Positions 23,528-31,895 of a stretch of 46,777 nucleotides of DNA are shown here, in pieces (the stretch's first letter is position 1; every line of letters starts with the position of its first letter). The notes below the pieces were generated by a model. That model was not told where the DNA came from, made no database searches, and worked only from the letters and a program-made list of their open reading frames with translations. The DNA comes from DASYAE01 sp036501535 (GTDB lineage Bacteria > Actinomycetota > Actinomycetes > Streptomycetales > Catenulisporaceae): NCBI GenBank assembly GCA_036501535.1, contig DASYAE010000029.1:1-46777 (forward strand), written 5' to 3'. Made by a program: the position numbers and the translations under genes.

Positions 23528-25054
23528 ATGGACAGTTCGTGGACCACTTGGTCCGGCCCGGCCTGGGAGTTCCTGCTGCCCGCCGTGGCCGTGCCGCCGC
23601 GCAGCCGCGGCCGGAGCTTGGTCGGCACCCTCCGCGAGGCGATCCGGGCTGGCTGGCTCGCCCCCGGAACCCGGCTGCCGTCCAGCCGCGATCTGGCCGC
23701 CGACCTGCGAGTCTCCCGCGGCCTGGTCACCGAGGTCTATGCCCAGCTCATCGCAGAGAGCTACCTGGTGAGCCGACCCGGCGCCGGGACCTGGGTCGCC
23801 GAGCTGTCCGCCCGCCCGGCCGGGCCGGCCCCCGCCGCGCATCCGGACCCGAACCCGGACCCGAACCCGGATTCGCACCCCAGCCCGGCCGATCCGCGGT
23901 TCCAGCGCGCCGCTCCGGACCAGGTGACCGACTTCCGCCCCGGCGTCCCGGCGCTCTCCCTCTTCCCGCGCGTCGCCTGGACCGCCTCCTACCAGCGCGC
24001 TGTCGCCGAACTGCCCGCCGAGGGCCTCGGCTACCCCGATCCGCGCGGACTGCCGGAGCTTCGCGTGGTCCTCGCCGAACTGCTCGCCCGGCGCCGCGGC
24101 GTCGCCGTCCGGGCCGAAGGAGTGCTCGTATGCTCCGGTGTTGCGCAGGCGATCACGCTGCTGGCGCAGGTCGCCGCAGCGCACGGGCACCGCAGCGCCG
24201 CCGTCGAGGACCCCGGTAGCCCTGGCGAGACGTCCCTGCTGGAGAACGCAGGACTCGCCGTCCGCGCCGTCCCTTTGGACGCGGCGGGGGTCGACCTGCG
24301 GGCGCTGGCGGAGTCGGACGCCGGCCTGTTCGTCGCGACACCCGCGCATCAGTTCCCCACGGGCATCGCGTATACGCCCGAGCGGCGCGCAGCCCTGCTC
24401 GCCTGGGCCAGGGCTCGCAGTGGGCTGATCCTCGAGGACGACTACGACGGCGAGTTCCGGTACGACCGCTCGCCGGTCGGCGCGCTGCAGGGCCTCGCGC
24501 CCGACCTGGTCGCCTACACCGGCTCGGTCAGCAAGTCGCTGGCGCCGGGGCTGCGGCTCGGCTGGCTGGTCCCGCCGGCCGGCCTGCTCGACGAGCTGGT
24601 CGAGGCCAAGCGGATGACCGACCTCGGCTGCCCGGTGCCGGACCAGGCCGCCCTCGCGGACTTCATCCGGACCGGTCGCTACGACCGGCAGTTGCGCCGC
24701 TGCCAGCGGGCCTATCGCGATCGCCGCGACACCCTGCGCACTGTCCTCGAGCACGAACTGCCGGACGTGCGCATCCTCGGTATCGCTGCCGGCCTCCACG
24801 TCATCGCGGAATTCCCGGCGCGATACGGCGCGGCGCCCGATCTCGTCGAACGCGCGCGCTCAGCAGGCGTAGAGCTGTATCCGGTCGGTAGCTACCAGAT
24901 CGGCCCAGGGCCGCTGGAGGCGTCAGGCACCACCCCGGCGCGCATCGTGCTCGGTTACGCCAACCTGACCCCACGTCAGATCGCCGTCGGCATCCGCGCG
25001 CTGGCCGACACAGTCGGCACGCAGCGAGTGCACCGCGTGCCGACTATCGGCTGA
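23528..25054 (+). CDS. MocR/PdxR-family regulator (GntR HTH plus aminotransferase domain)
   Basis: A 508-aa fusion. The winged HTH (about 28-92) contains LREAIRAGWLAPGTRLPSSR and VSRGLVTEVYAQL. A Pro/Asp/Asn linker with repeated DPNP leads to a fold-type I aminotransferase domain (about 135-505) with PLP lysine K336 in SVSKSLAPGLRLGW and the EDDYDGEFRY block. Such regulators bind PLP and often control PLP synthesis or a divergent transporter; here the divergent gene is an EamA transporter. I chose ATG 23528 (AAGG nine bases upstream). No pdxS/pdxT genes are in the window, so a transporter-regulator role is favoured. Confidence 0.93.
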   Translation: MDSSWTTWSGPAWEFLLPAVAVPPRSRGRSLVGTLREAIRAGWLAPGTRLPSSRDLAADLRVSRGLVTEVYAQLIAESYLVSRPGAGTWVAELSARPAGPAPAAHPDPNPDPNPDSHPSPADPRFQRAAPDQVTDFRPGVPALSLFPRVAWTASYQRAVAELPAEGLGYPDPRGLPELRVVLAELLARRRGVAVRAEGVLVCSGVAQAITLLAQVAAAHGHRSAAVEDPGSPGETSLLENAGLAVRAVPLDAAGVDLRALAESDAGLFVATPAHQFPTGIAYTPERRAALLAWARARSGLILEDDYDGEFRYDRSPVGALQGLAPDLVAYTGSVSKSLAPGLRLGWLVPPAGLLDELVEAKRMTDLGCPVPDQAALADFIRTGRYDRQLRRCQRAYRDRRDTLRTVLEHELPDVRILGIAAGLHVIAEFPARYGAAPDLVERARSAGVELYPVGSYQIGPGPLEASGTTPARIVLGYANLTPRQIAVGIRALADTVGTQRVHRVPTIG

Positions 25055-25061
25055 GCAGTGC

Positions 25062-26582
25062 TCAACCGGCTGCCATCGTCGCGCACTCGCGTTCGTGTTC
25101 GCGCTCATCTTCGCGCTCGCACTCGCCCTCGGGTTCGCGCCGCTCGTCGCTGGGGACCGGCCGGCGCGGCCCGCGCAGGATCGCCGCCGACAGGACGATC
25201 CCGACGATACTGAGCGCCGCGCCGACTCCAAACGCCAGGTGATAGCCGCCGGTCAGTGCAGCTCCGGCGGAACGACCGGCGGCCGTCAGCTCGCGCGTGT
25301 GCACGGCGGCCAGTGCCGAGAGCGCGGCGACGCCGAGCGCTCCGCCGAGCTGCTGCCCGGTGTTGAAGAGCCCGGAGACGAGGCCCGCGTCGGCCGGCGT
25401 CGCGTCCGCCATCCCGAGCGTGGCCAGCGCGGGCAGCGTCAGGCCTCCGCCGACGCCGAAGATCAGCAGCGCCGGAAGCTGGAGGTCCCAGAAGCCGTCC
25501 CGGACCGGCAGCCCGACCAGCATGATCAGCGCGGCCGCGATCAGCGCCAGCCCGGCCAGCAGCACGCTGCGGGCCCCGAACCGGGCGATCAGCCGGGCCG
25601 CGAGCCCGAGCGAGACGACGGCGATCACCACCGCGGTCGGCGTGAACGCGAGGCCGCTGGCCGCCGGGCCGTAACCGAGCACGTCCTGCATGTAAAGCGT
25701 GGTCAGGATCTGGAAACTCCACGCCGCCGCGATGACGAGCAGCTGGATGACATAGACACCCGAGACGTTGCGCGAGGCCAGGATCCGCAGATCCAGCAGC
25801 GGGACCGCGGCCCGCGCCTGCCGCGCGAAGAAGCCCGCGAGCAGCACCGCGGCACCGATCGCGAACCAGGGGTCCGCCACGATCGCGTAGATCGCGAGCA
25901 CCAGGCCCGAGGTGACCAGCAGCGCGCCGGGCAGGTCGGCGCCCGCGCGCAGCCCGATCCCGCGGTCGGACTCCAGCACCCGCCAGGCGGCCGCGCCGGT
26001 CAGCACGCCGATCGGCAGGTTCACGAAGAAGATCCAGTGCCAGTCCAGCAGCTGGGTCAGCACGCCGCCGGCGATGAGGCCGAGCGCGGCGCCCGCGGCG
26101 CCGGTGAAGCTGAACACGGCCAGGGCCCTGGTCCGCTCCTCAGGCTCCGGATACAGCGCCGCGATCATGCCTAAGGCCACTGCTGAGACCATCGCGCCGC
26201 CGGCGCCTTGGGCGAACCGGGCTGCGATAAGCATCGCAGGGCTTGTAGCCAGCCCGCAGAGCAACGACGCGGCAGTGAACAGCGTCAGCCCGGCCAGCAG
26301 CGTCCCCTTGCGTCCGGCCAGGTCGCCGACCCGGCCGGCCAGCAGCAGAAGGCTGCCGAACGAGATCATGTAGGCGTCGACCACCCAGGTCAGCGTGGTG
26401 GCCGAGAAGTGCAGCGAGCGCTGGATCGAGGGCAGCGCGACGGTCACGATGGTGCCGTCCAGGATGATCATCAGGGTGGCGGCGCAGAGCAGCACCAGCG
26501 CCGGCCACCGTGCTGACGACAGCTGCATCGATGACTGCTGTGCCGATGATTGCTGCGTCGGCAGCTTGGATCGCACGGCCAT
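25062..26582 (-). CDS. DHA2-family MFS drug exporter
   Basis: A 506-aa protein with about fourteen hydrophobic helices, as in EmrB/QacA transporters. Motif A (GRVGDLAGRKGTLLAG) and motif C (LALGMIAALYPEP region and the GAAGAALGLIAGGVL block) are visible. ATG 26582 follows an ideal AGGAGG. The C-terminus ends in a charged tail of repeating E/R/H (about 25 residues after SDERREPEG), encoded by a simple repeat-like sequence. It lies downstream of a MarR gene on the same strand with a probable operator in between. It is a proton-driven exporter of an unknown compound. Confidence 0.93.
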   Translation of the reverse strand: MAVRSKLPTQQSSAQQSSMQLSSARWPALVLLCAATLMIILDGTIVTVALPSIQRSLHFSATTLTWVVDAYMISFGSLLLLAGRVGDLAGRKGTLLAGLTLFTAASLLCGLATSPAMLIAARFAQGAGGAMVSAVALGMIAALYPEPEERTRALAVFSFTGAAGAALGLIAGGVLTQLLDWHWIFFVNLPIGVLTGAAAWRVLESDRGIGLRAGADLPGALLVTSGLVLAIYAIVADPWFAIGAAVLLAGFFARQARAAVPLLDLRILASRNVSGVYVIQLLVIAAAWSFQILTTLYMQDVLGYGPAASGLAFTPTAVVIAVVSLGLAARLIARFGARSVLLAGLALIAAALIMLVGLPVRDGFWDLQLPALLIFGVGGGLTLPALATLGMADATPADAGLVSGLFNTGQQLGGALGVAALSALAAVHTRELTAAGRSAGAALTGGYHLAFGVGAALSIVGIVLSAAILRGPRRPVPSDERREPEGECEREDEREHERECATMAAG

Positions 26583-26628
26583 GGGGCCCTCCTGTCGAAG
26601 AGGCGACAAGAGGGACCTTAGTGGATAG

Positions 26629-26653
26629 TCTTGTAATAGACAATCTACTTCGG
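26629..26653. promoter_or_regulatory. Candidate MarR operator upstream of the DHA2 exporter
   Basis: TTGT-AATAG-ACAA (near 26641-26653) sits within a wider imperfect palindrome TAGTCTTGTAATAGACAAT. It lies 50-70 bp before the exporter start and just downstream of the marR stop. Its AT-richness stands out from the surroundings and the size suits a MarR dimer. Confidence 0.5.
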
Positions 26654-26678
26654 TACTACATGGCGCCGGCCCGCCCGC

Positions 26679-27194
26679 TCACCCCGCGGCCTGCCGCGCC
26701 CGGCGGGCCCGCCGGACCTGCTGCGCGCCGCCCTCCACCGGTTCCGCCAGCGGCCCGCGGGCGAGCGCCTGCAAGGCCTCCACGAGCCCTTCGCGCTGCT
26801 TCGGCGGCAGCTCCTCCAGCACCTCGCGGTGCACCCGGTCGGCGATCGCGGTGCCGACCTCGACCGCCTTGCGCCCGGCTGCGGTCACCCGCACGATCCG
26901 GGCCCGCCGGTCGGTCGGCGAGGGGTGCCGCTCGGCGTGGCCGGCCGCCTCGAGCTCGTCCAGCGTGACCACCATCGTGGTCTTGTCCAGGTCGGACATC
27001 GCGGCCAGCTCGATCTGGGTGAACTCGCCGCTCAGCGCATGCATCAGCACGCAGTAGGCGCGCGGCGTCGAGCCGATCTCGGCAAAGGCGGCGGCCATCC
27101 GGGTCGCCAGCACGTGCGAGGTGTGGTCCAGCAGGAAACTGAGGTCCGGGACCGTGCGCGCGGGCGCGGTCGGCGCGGCTGTCGGGGTGGCCAT
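26679..27194 (-). CDS. MarR-family transcriptional regulator
   Basis: A 171-aa regulator with a winged HTH (about 45-115): TQIELAAMSDLDKTTMVVTL, then DELEAAGHAERHPSPTDRRA, the canonical MarR recognition helix and wing. The ends are flexible: an N-terminal Ala/Pro/Thr stretch and a C-terminal Arg/Ala tail. It precedes the DHA2 exporter on the same strand, so it probably represses exporter expression through the palindrome at 26629-26653 until a ligand binds. GTG and ATG alternatives near the start are possible. Confidence 0.92.
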   Translation of the reverse strand: MATPTAAPTAPARTVPDLSFLLDHTSHVLATRMAAAFAEIGSTPRAYCVLMHALSGEFTQIELAAMSDLDKTTMVVTLDELEAAGHAERHPSPTDRRARIVRVTAAGRKAVEVGTAIADRVHREVLEELPPKQREGLVEALQALARGPLAEPVEGGAQQVRRARRARQAAG

Positions 27195-27262
27195 CCGGCC
27201 ATTCTACCCGGATACGCCAGTCTCGGGATTATCCCGTATGAGACGATCTCGCTGGAAGGCTT

Positions 27263-27300
27263 AACCCGGCGGAAGCGGCTCAGGACGCCTCCGCCGGGTT
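27263..27300. terminator. Hairpin left of the nitroreductase gene
   Basis: AACCCGGCGGA (27263-27273) pairs perfectly with TCCGCCGGGTT (27290-27300) around a 16-nt loop. It lies in the 268-bp space between two divergent genes, where a terminator is not obviously needed. It shares its stem sequence with the hairpin at 27956-28009. Confidence 0.6.
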
Positions 27301-27450
27301 CCCGTGGCGGGGCGCCGCCCGCCACGCAGCCGACTCTTCCGAGCCTTGTCGAACAACGCGCGCAGCAGACGGAAACTGCGCACAGCGACGGCCGCACAAC
27401 CTCGTGAATTCAGCGCCGGTCAACCCGGTGTCTCAGGCCCGCGCCAAACC

Positions 27451-27456
27451 TATGAT
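27451..27456 (+). promoter_or_regulatory. -10 element implying a leaderless transcript
   Basis: TATGAT ends 6 bases before the ATG at 27463, the spacing expected if transcription starts at or next to the start codon. No ribosome-binding site is present. Leaderless mRNAs are common in actinobacteria. Confidence 0.5.
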
Positions 27457-27462
27457 GGCTGC

Positions 27463-27942
27463 ATGAGCATAGGCACGAAGCTGCGCAGTATGCGCTGGGT
27501 TGGCGGACCGACCTTCGCTTCCATCGGGAGACACTTCATCCCGCGCGCCGACCTGGCCGTGCACCGGCTTACCCGCGGTCGGGCCTCGGTCGCCGGCGCC
27601 GTGGGCACACCGCTGCTCGTGCTCGTCACGGTCGGCCGACGTTCCGGTGCTGAGTATCGGACTCCGCTGCTCTATGCGCGCGACGGAGACGACCTGATCG
27701 TCGTCGGTTCGAACTGGGGCCAGCCGAATCATCCGCAGTGGGCGCTCAATCTTCGCGCGGCCGGCCAAGCGGACGTGGAACTCGGCGGCCACCGCGACAA
27801 GGTGCGGGCCGACGTACTCGAAGGCGAGGAGCGGGAAGCGGCCTGGCCGAAGCTGGTCGCCTTGTGGCCGCACTTCGAGAGCTACACCGAGCGCTCCGGC
27901 GGCCGTCACCTGATGGTCTTCAGGCTGACTCACGTGTCCTAA
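27463..27942 (+). CDS. Deazaflavin-dependent nitroreductase (Ddn-like)
   Basis: A 159-aa split-beta-barrel protein of the F420H2-dependent Ddn/FDOR group. The blocks GTPLLVLVTVGRRSGAEYRT, LLYARDGDDLIVVGSNWG and HPQWALNLRA are characteristic of nitroreductase-family deazaflavin-dependent oxidoreductases. Such enzymes transfer hydride from F420H2 to quinones or nitro compounds. The start at ATG 27463 is supported by the close -10 element. It stands alone on the plus strand between two minus-strand operons and is flanked by related hairpins. The substrate is unknown. Confidence 0.9.
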   Translation: MSIGTKLRSMRWVGGPTFASIGRHFIPRADLAVHRLTRGRASVAGAVGTPLLVLVTVGRRSGAEYRTPLLYARDGDDLIVVGSNWGQPNHPQWALNLRAAGQADVELGGHRDKVRADVLEGEEREAAWPKLVALWPHFESYTERSGGRHLMVFRLTHVS

Positions 27943-27955
27943 TGCGGCTTGCGCA

Positions 27956-28009
27956 ATAGGCGAACCGGGCGGAAGCAGCGCGTTCGCCGCCTCCGCCCGG
28001 TTCGCCTAT
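27956..28009. terminator. Strong bidirectional terminator hairpin
   Basis: ATAGGCGAACCGGGCGGA (27956-27973) pairs perfectly with its complement at 27992-28009, an 18-bp stem with an 18-nt loop, between the converging nitroreductase and ABC permease genes. Confidence 0.85.
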
Positions 28010-28023
28010 CGTCCGCGCCGTCC

Positions 28024-28860
28024 TCAGACCGCCTTCTGGTAGGTACGGAAGGTCCTGATCGACAGCCAGACCGCCACCGCCGCCAGCAGGACGAGCCAGC
28101 CGCCGTGGCTGAGCACCGACCACCAGTCCGTGTGCGCCGAGGTCACCGCCCGCCCGGTCTCCAGCGCCCAGTTCACCGGGTTGAACCGGGAGATCACCAC
28201 GATCCAGTGCGGCATCAGGCTCGGCGGCATGAACGCCGAGGACAGGAAGGTCAGCGGGAGCAGCAGCATCGTGTTGATCCCGATGATCGTCTCGCGCTGC
28301 CGGGCCAGCATGCCGATCGTGTTGGAGAAGGCGCCGAACACGACGCCCAGCGCCGAGGAGGCGACCACCAGCAGCGCCAGGCCGAGCACGCCGCCGGCGT
28401 AGTCCGCCCCGCCGGCCGCGCCGAGCAGGATGATGATGATCGACTGCACCGCGGTGGTCACGGCCTGCGAGACCACGTTGCCGTTCATCAGGGCGCTGCG
28501 GCTGACCGGCGTGATCAGGAACCGGTTCAGCGTGCCGCGCTCGATGTCCTCCAGGGTGCCCATGCCGGCCCACATGTTCGAGGAGATCGAGCTCATCACG
28601 ATGACGCCGGGGACCAGGTAGTCGAGGTACGAGCCGGTGCCGAAGCCGGGCAGGTCCACCACCTTGCGGAACAGCGCCCCGAACAGGAACAGCCAGACCA
28701 CCGGCTGGATCAGGGTGATCACGAAGTAGGCCGGCTGGCGCACGAAGGCGGCGAACTGCCGGTGCGTCATCCACCAGGTCTGGGTGAGCGTGTCCAGCGC
28801 CCGGGAGCGCGGCCGGGCCGCGGTCCGGTGCGCGGGGGTCTGCACAGTCGCCGTGGTCAT
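28024..28860 (-). CDS. ABC-2 type permease, DrrB-like
   Basis: A 278-aa membrane protein with six hydrophobic helices after a cytoplasmic N-terminus (MTTATVQTPAHRTAARPRSR). ABC-2 features include QPVVWLFLFGALF, the LITPVSRSALMNGN region and the conserved LPLTFLSSAFMPPSLMP block near helix 5. It should form a dimeric export channel with the upstream ATPase. ATG 28860 follows GGAGG and overlaps the ATPase stop as ATGA. It is similar in build to daunorubicin-resistance permeases; the exported molecule is unknown. Confidence 0.93.
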   Translation of the reverse strand: MTTATVQTPAHRTAARPRSRALDTLTQTWWMTHRQFAAFVRQPAYFVITLIQPVVWLFLFGALFRKVVDLPGFGTGSYLDYLVPGVIVMSSISSNMWAGMGTLEDIERGTLNRFLITPVSRSALMNGNVVSQAVTTAVQSIIIILLGAAGGADYAGGVLGLALLVVASSALGVVFGAFSNTIGMLARQRETIIGINTMLLLPLTFLSSAFMPPSLMPHWIVVISRFNPVNWALETGRAVTSAHTDWWSVLSHGGWLVLLAAVAVWLSIRTFRTYQKAV

Positions 28861-29945
28861 CGGGCACCTCCGCCGATCGTGGCCGACGACACCGGCGACT
28901 CCGGCTCCGTGTCGCTTCCGGCACCTGGCCGCGGTTGCCGTCCCTGCGAGTCCGACCTCGCTTTCAGCTCGGCGCCGGGAGCCTCGGCCTCGGCGAAGCG
29001 GCGGCCGGCGTAGCGCAGATAGACGTCGTCCAGCGAAGGCCGCGCGACGGTGACCGATGCAACCGAGGCGCCCGCCTGGTCGAACGCGGCCAGGACCGCG
29101 GGGACCGCGGCGGCGCCGTCGTCCGCGCGGGTGCTGACCCGCAGTCCATCCACCGTCACCTCGCGGACCGCGCGCACCGCGGCCAGCGCCGTGCGGATCC
29201 GGCCCGCGTCGTGGGCCGACCGCAGCTCGACGTGCACCGCGTCGCCCTTCAGCTCGCCCTTGAGCTGCTCGGGCGTGCCCTCCGCGACGATCCGGCCCTG
29301 GTCCACGATGGCGAGCCGGCGCGCCAGCCGGTCCGCCTCCTCCAGGTGGTGGGTCGTCAGCAGGATGGTCAGGCCCTCGTCGCCGGCCAGCCGGTTGATC
29401 TCCTCCCACATCACCGCGCGCGCCTCGATGTCGAGGCCAGTGGTCGGCTCGTCGAGGAACAGCACCTCGGGCCGGTTCACCAGGCCGATCGCCACGTCCA
29501 GCCTTCGCAGCATGCCGCCGGAATAGGTACGCGCGGGCCGCTTGGCCGCATCGGTGAGGTTGAAGCGCTCCAGCAGTTCGTCGGCCCGCCGGCTCAGCGC
29601 ACCGCTGCGCATGCCGTAGAGCCGACCCTGCAGCATCAGGTTCTGCTTGCCGCTGGCGGTCGGGTCGGCGCCCGAGCGCTGCGCCACGACGCCGATGGCC
29701 CGGCGCACCCGCTGCTGGTCGCGCAGCACGTCGAGCCCGACGATGGTGGCCGTGCCCGAGTCGGCCCGGGTCAGTGTGGTCAGGATCTTGATGGTGGTGG
29801 ACTTGCCCGCGCCGTTCGGCCCGAGCAGCCCGAACACGGTGCCGGGCTCGACCGCGAAGCTGAGCCCGGCCAGCGCCCGGACTCCGCCGGGCCGTCCTTT
29901 GGCCGCGTAGGTCTTGTGCAGTCCGTCGACGTCGATCGCGGACAT
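28857..29945 (-). CDS. ABC transporter ATP-binding protein, DrrA-like
   Basis: A 362-aa ATPase. Walker A GPNGAGKST (42-50), signature YSGGM, Walker B VLFLDEPTTGLD and switch His in LLTTHHLEEAD are present. The C-terminal 110 residues include the DrrA-type regulatory domain (LDDVYLRYAGRRF) and end in a polar disordered tail. ATG 29945 follows GGAGG. The space upstream (29946-30133) contains CTACG/CGTAG and repeated TACGCG half-sites at about 30008-30033 that could hold its promoter and a regulator site. The neighbouring PadR gene upstream on the same strand is a likely regulator. DrrA/DrrB pairs export antibiotics, lipids or drugs. Confidence 0.94.
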   Translation of the reverse strand: MSAIDVDGLHKTYAAKGRPGGVRALAGLSFAVEPGTVFGLLGPNGAGKSTTIKILTTLTRADSGTATIVGLDVLRDQQRVRRAIGVVAQRSGADPTASGKQNLMLQGRLYGMRSGALSRRADELLERFNLTDAAKRPARTYSGGMLRRLDVAIGLVNRPEVLFLDEPTTGLDIEARAVMWEEINRLAGDEGLTILLTTHHLEEADRLARRLAIVDQGRIVAEGTPEQLKGELKGDAVHVELRSAHDAGRIRTALAAVRAVREVTVDGLRVSTRADDGAAAVPAVLAAFDQAGASVASVTVARPSLDDVYLRYAGRRFAEAEAPGAELKARSDSQGRQPRPGAGSDTEPESPVSSATIGGGAR

Positions 29946-30133
29946 GGGCCACTCCCTCCAGTGCTTGATGGGGTGTCGCGCACCCGATCCGCGCCGAAGG
30001 GGCTGGGCTACGATGATTTCGCGTACCGCGTAGCGCCTGCTCCCGCCGCGGCGGGTGTGCGGTGTCTCGTCGGTTCCAAGGCCCTCGCGCCGGTGTTGCC
30101 GCACCGGGCGGGGGCCGATCCGCAGGGGCTGTC

Positions 30134-30871
30134 TCAGGGCTCGTCCGAGCTCGGCGCGGCCCCCTTCTTCCGGCGCGCGGCCGCCCGTTCCCGGTCGGCC
30201 GACTGCATCGCCATCTCGGAGAGCCGCTCCCATGCCTCGGGGGCCTCGCCGGTCTCGTACGCCTGCCGCCAGCCGTCGAGGCCGTCGAACGTGCCGTCCC
30301 GCATCGCCCCGACCAGTTCGCGCACGAACCGCTCCTCGGCTTCCGCGATGGCGAGCGCGTATTCGACCTCGATCAGGAACAGCCGGGGCAGCATGGTGAG
30401 GAACCGGTCCAGTTCCGTCCGCACGGTCGTGTTCTCCCGCTCCAGCTGGCCGAGCCGCTTCTCCAGCAGGGCCAGCACCTCGTCCGGGTGCAGCGCGCCG
30501 GCCAGGGCCAGCGCCGACTCGAACCGCGGGTACTCCTTCTGCACGGTGCCGAGCATCTGGGCCATCCAGTCCTGCAGCTCGGTCTTGCCTGCGTCGGCGA
30601 GCCGGTAGACCGTGCGCTCGGGTCTCAGACCCTCCCGCTCGGTGGTCTCCGCCTCGATGAATCCGTGCCGCTCGAGGTTCCGGATGACGGTGTAGAGCGA
30701 GCCGTAGTTGAGCTTCAGGCTGTGCTCTTTGCCGCGGGAGCGCAGCACGCGGGCGATGTCGTACGGATGGTTCGGCCCCTCGAACAGGGTGGCCAGCACC
30801 GCCAGCGCGAGCGGATTGTCGATCTTGCGGCGGGACACCGGAGCCTCACCTCCCTTGCCTTGCCCTGTCAT
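30134..30871 (-). CDS. PadR-family transcriptional regulator
   Basis: A 245-aa regulator with an N-terminal PadR winged HTH (about 15-100: LALAVLATLFEGPNHPYDIA, then KLNYGSLYTVIRNLERHGFI) and a long helical C-terminal dimerisation domain (Vir_AMR-like) with a basic end. ATG 30871 has GGGGGC just upstream; an in-frame GTG 33 bases later with GGAGG upstream is a strong alternative. It precedes the DrrAB-like genes on the same strand. PadR proteins commonly repress adjacent drug-export ABC genes, which fits here. Confidence 0.92.
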   Translation of the reverse strand: MTGQGKGGEAPVSRRKIDNPLALAVLATLFEGPNHPYDIARVLRSRGKEHSLKLNYGSLYTVIRNLERHGFIEAETTEREGLRPERTVYRLADAGKTELQDWMAQMLGTVQKEYPRFESALALAGALHPDEVLALLEKRLGQLERENTTVRTELDRFLTMLPRLFLIEVEYALAIAEAEERFVRELVGAMRDGTFDGLDGWRQAYETGEAPEAWERLSEMAMQSADRERAAARRKKGAAPSSDEP

Positions 30872-31004
30872 GCCCCCAGCATATACTTGCTGACGGATAT
30901 TTCGCGCCGGATAACCTTGCGCTGGACACGCTATATCGCGAGTGGTGCGAGCGCAAGCCCCCGGCCCGCCGGATTCGGGGAGCCGGGAACGGTCCGCGAC
31001 GACG

Positions 31005-31040
31005 ACGATCCGCCGACCCCTGAGCGGGGCGGCGGATCGT
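31005..31040 (-). terminator. Hairpin downstream of the HTH-Clp_N gene
   Basis: ACGATCCGCC (31005-31014) pairs with GGCGGATCGT (31031-31040), with an inner CCCC/GGGG pairing. It lies 30 bp 3' of the stop at 31070 on the minus strand. There is no U-tract. Confidence 0.6.
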
Positions 31041-31069
31041 GGACGAAGGAGCGAAAGGGGGCGGCTGGC

Positions 31070-31822
31070 TCAGCCCTTTGAGAGACCGGCCAGCTTCCCG
31101 ACCACCTGGGCCCGGATGCCGGCGTCGTCGGCACCGAGCGCCAGCAGGGCCCGCGCCGCCGGATCTTCCGGGTTGCCGTAGAGGCCGAGCAGGAGGTGCT
31201 CGGTGCCGATGTAGTTGTGGCCGAGGCCGAGCGCCTGCATGACGGCCTCGCGCAGGACGTTCTTCGCGGCCTCGTTGTAGGGGACCCTGCCGCCGGCCCT
31301 CAGCGCCGTGTCGAGACTTTCCGAGGCCTCGGCCGCCGCATCCTCGGCCGACTGCGTGCTCTGCCCCTCCGCGGCCTCGTCGCCGAAGAGCTGCCGCTCG
31401 CAGACCGCCTTGGTCAGCCCGGCCTCGGTCAGCACGATCGCGGCCACCGATTCGGCGGGATCGAACAGCGCGAGCAGGATGTGCTCGGTGCCGGTGAACG
31501 CGCTGCCGCGGCGGATCGCCTCGACGGCCGAGTTCTTGACCGCCTGCCGGGCCCGCAGGGTGAAGCGCTCGAAGGTGACCGGACCGGTCGCGTAGCGCTT
31601 GTGCGCGGCCTGCTTGCTCACGCCGAGCACGGCACTGATCTCCGACCACGAGTGCCCGTCCTTGCGGCACCGGTCCACGAAGTGGTCCAGCAGCGAGTCG
31701 CCCAGCTTGCCGAGCTCGGCGGCGGTGGTCGAGGCCTGCGTCAACAGGTCGAGGGGATCGGCGCCGACGGTGTCGGCGCGCACGGTGTCGATGAGTTCCT
31801 GGAGCGAGGGGGTGGGTGCCAT
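31070..31822 (-). CDS. HTH plus double Clp_N domain protein
   Basis: A 250-aa product from ATG 31822 (MAPTPSLQELIDTVRADTVG). Residues about 58-78 (SWSEISAVLGVSKQAAHKRY) form a clear helix-turn-helix. Two Clp_N repeats follow (about 84-145, TGTEHILLALFDPAE; about 177-237, YIGTEHLLLGLYGNPED), the peptide-binding repeats found at the N-terminus of ClpA/ClpC chaperones, but there is no ATPase module. It is therefore a DNA-binding protein with an adaptor-like sensor. Two overlapping palindromes cover its own start, so autoregulation is likely. It stands alone, without clp genes nearby. A role in sensing misfolded protein or Clp substrates is inference. Confidence 0.88.
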   Translation of the reverse strand: MAPTPSLQELIDTVRADTVGADPLDLLTQASTTAAELGKLGDSLLDHFVDRCRKDGHSWSEISAVLGVSKQAAHKRYATGPVTFERFTLRARQAVKNSAVEAIRRGSAFTGTEHILLALFDPAESVAAIVLTEAGLTKAVCERQLFGDEAAEGQSTQSAEDAAAEASESLDTALRAGGRVPYNEAAKNVLREAVMQALGLGHNYIGTEHLLLGLYGNPEDPAARALLALGADDAGIRAQVVGKLAGLSKG

Positions 31823-31870
31823 GCCGTCAACTCTAGGTTGACGGCATGGGTTCGTCAACCCAAGGTTGAC
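31821..31870. promoter_or_regulatory. Nested palindromes over the start of the HTH-Clp_N gene
   Basis: ATGCCGTCAAC (31821-31831) pairs perfectly with GTTGACGGCAT (31837-31847) around TCTAG, covering the start codon at 31820-31822. A second perfect palindrome GTCAACC-CAA-GGTTGAC lies at 31854-31870. Centres are 28 bp apart, giving four GTCAAC/GTTGAC half-sites in 45 bp. The probable ligand is the encoded HTH protein. Confidence 0.8.
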
Positions 31871-31895
31871 GATTGTCGGTGCGCGGCCGACCCTG

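Noticed and set aside
23840..23885. Short repeats (GACCCGAACCCG) as a CRISPR or satellite
   Set aside because: They encode the DPNP linker of the MocR protein; period and length do not suit CRISPR, and no array exists in the window.
22484..24799. Very long minus-strand open frame of 771 codons across EamA and MocR
   Set aside because: Arg/Gly/Pro-biased translation with no family features; it is the noncoding side of two clearly recognised genes.
28935..30608. Long plus-strand frame opposite the ABC and PadR genes
   Set aside because: A high-GC antisense artefact; the minus-strand genes have full motif support.
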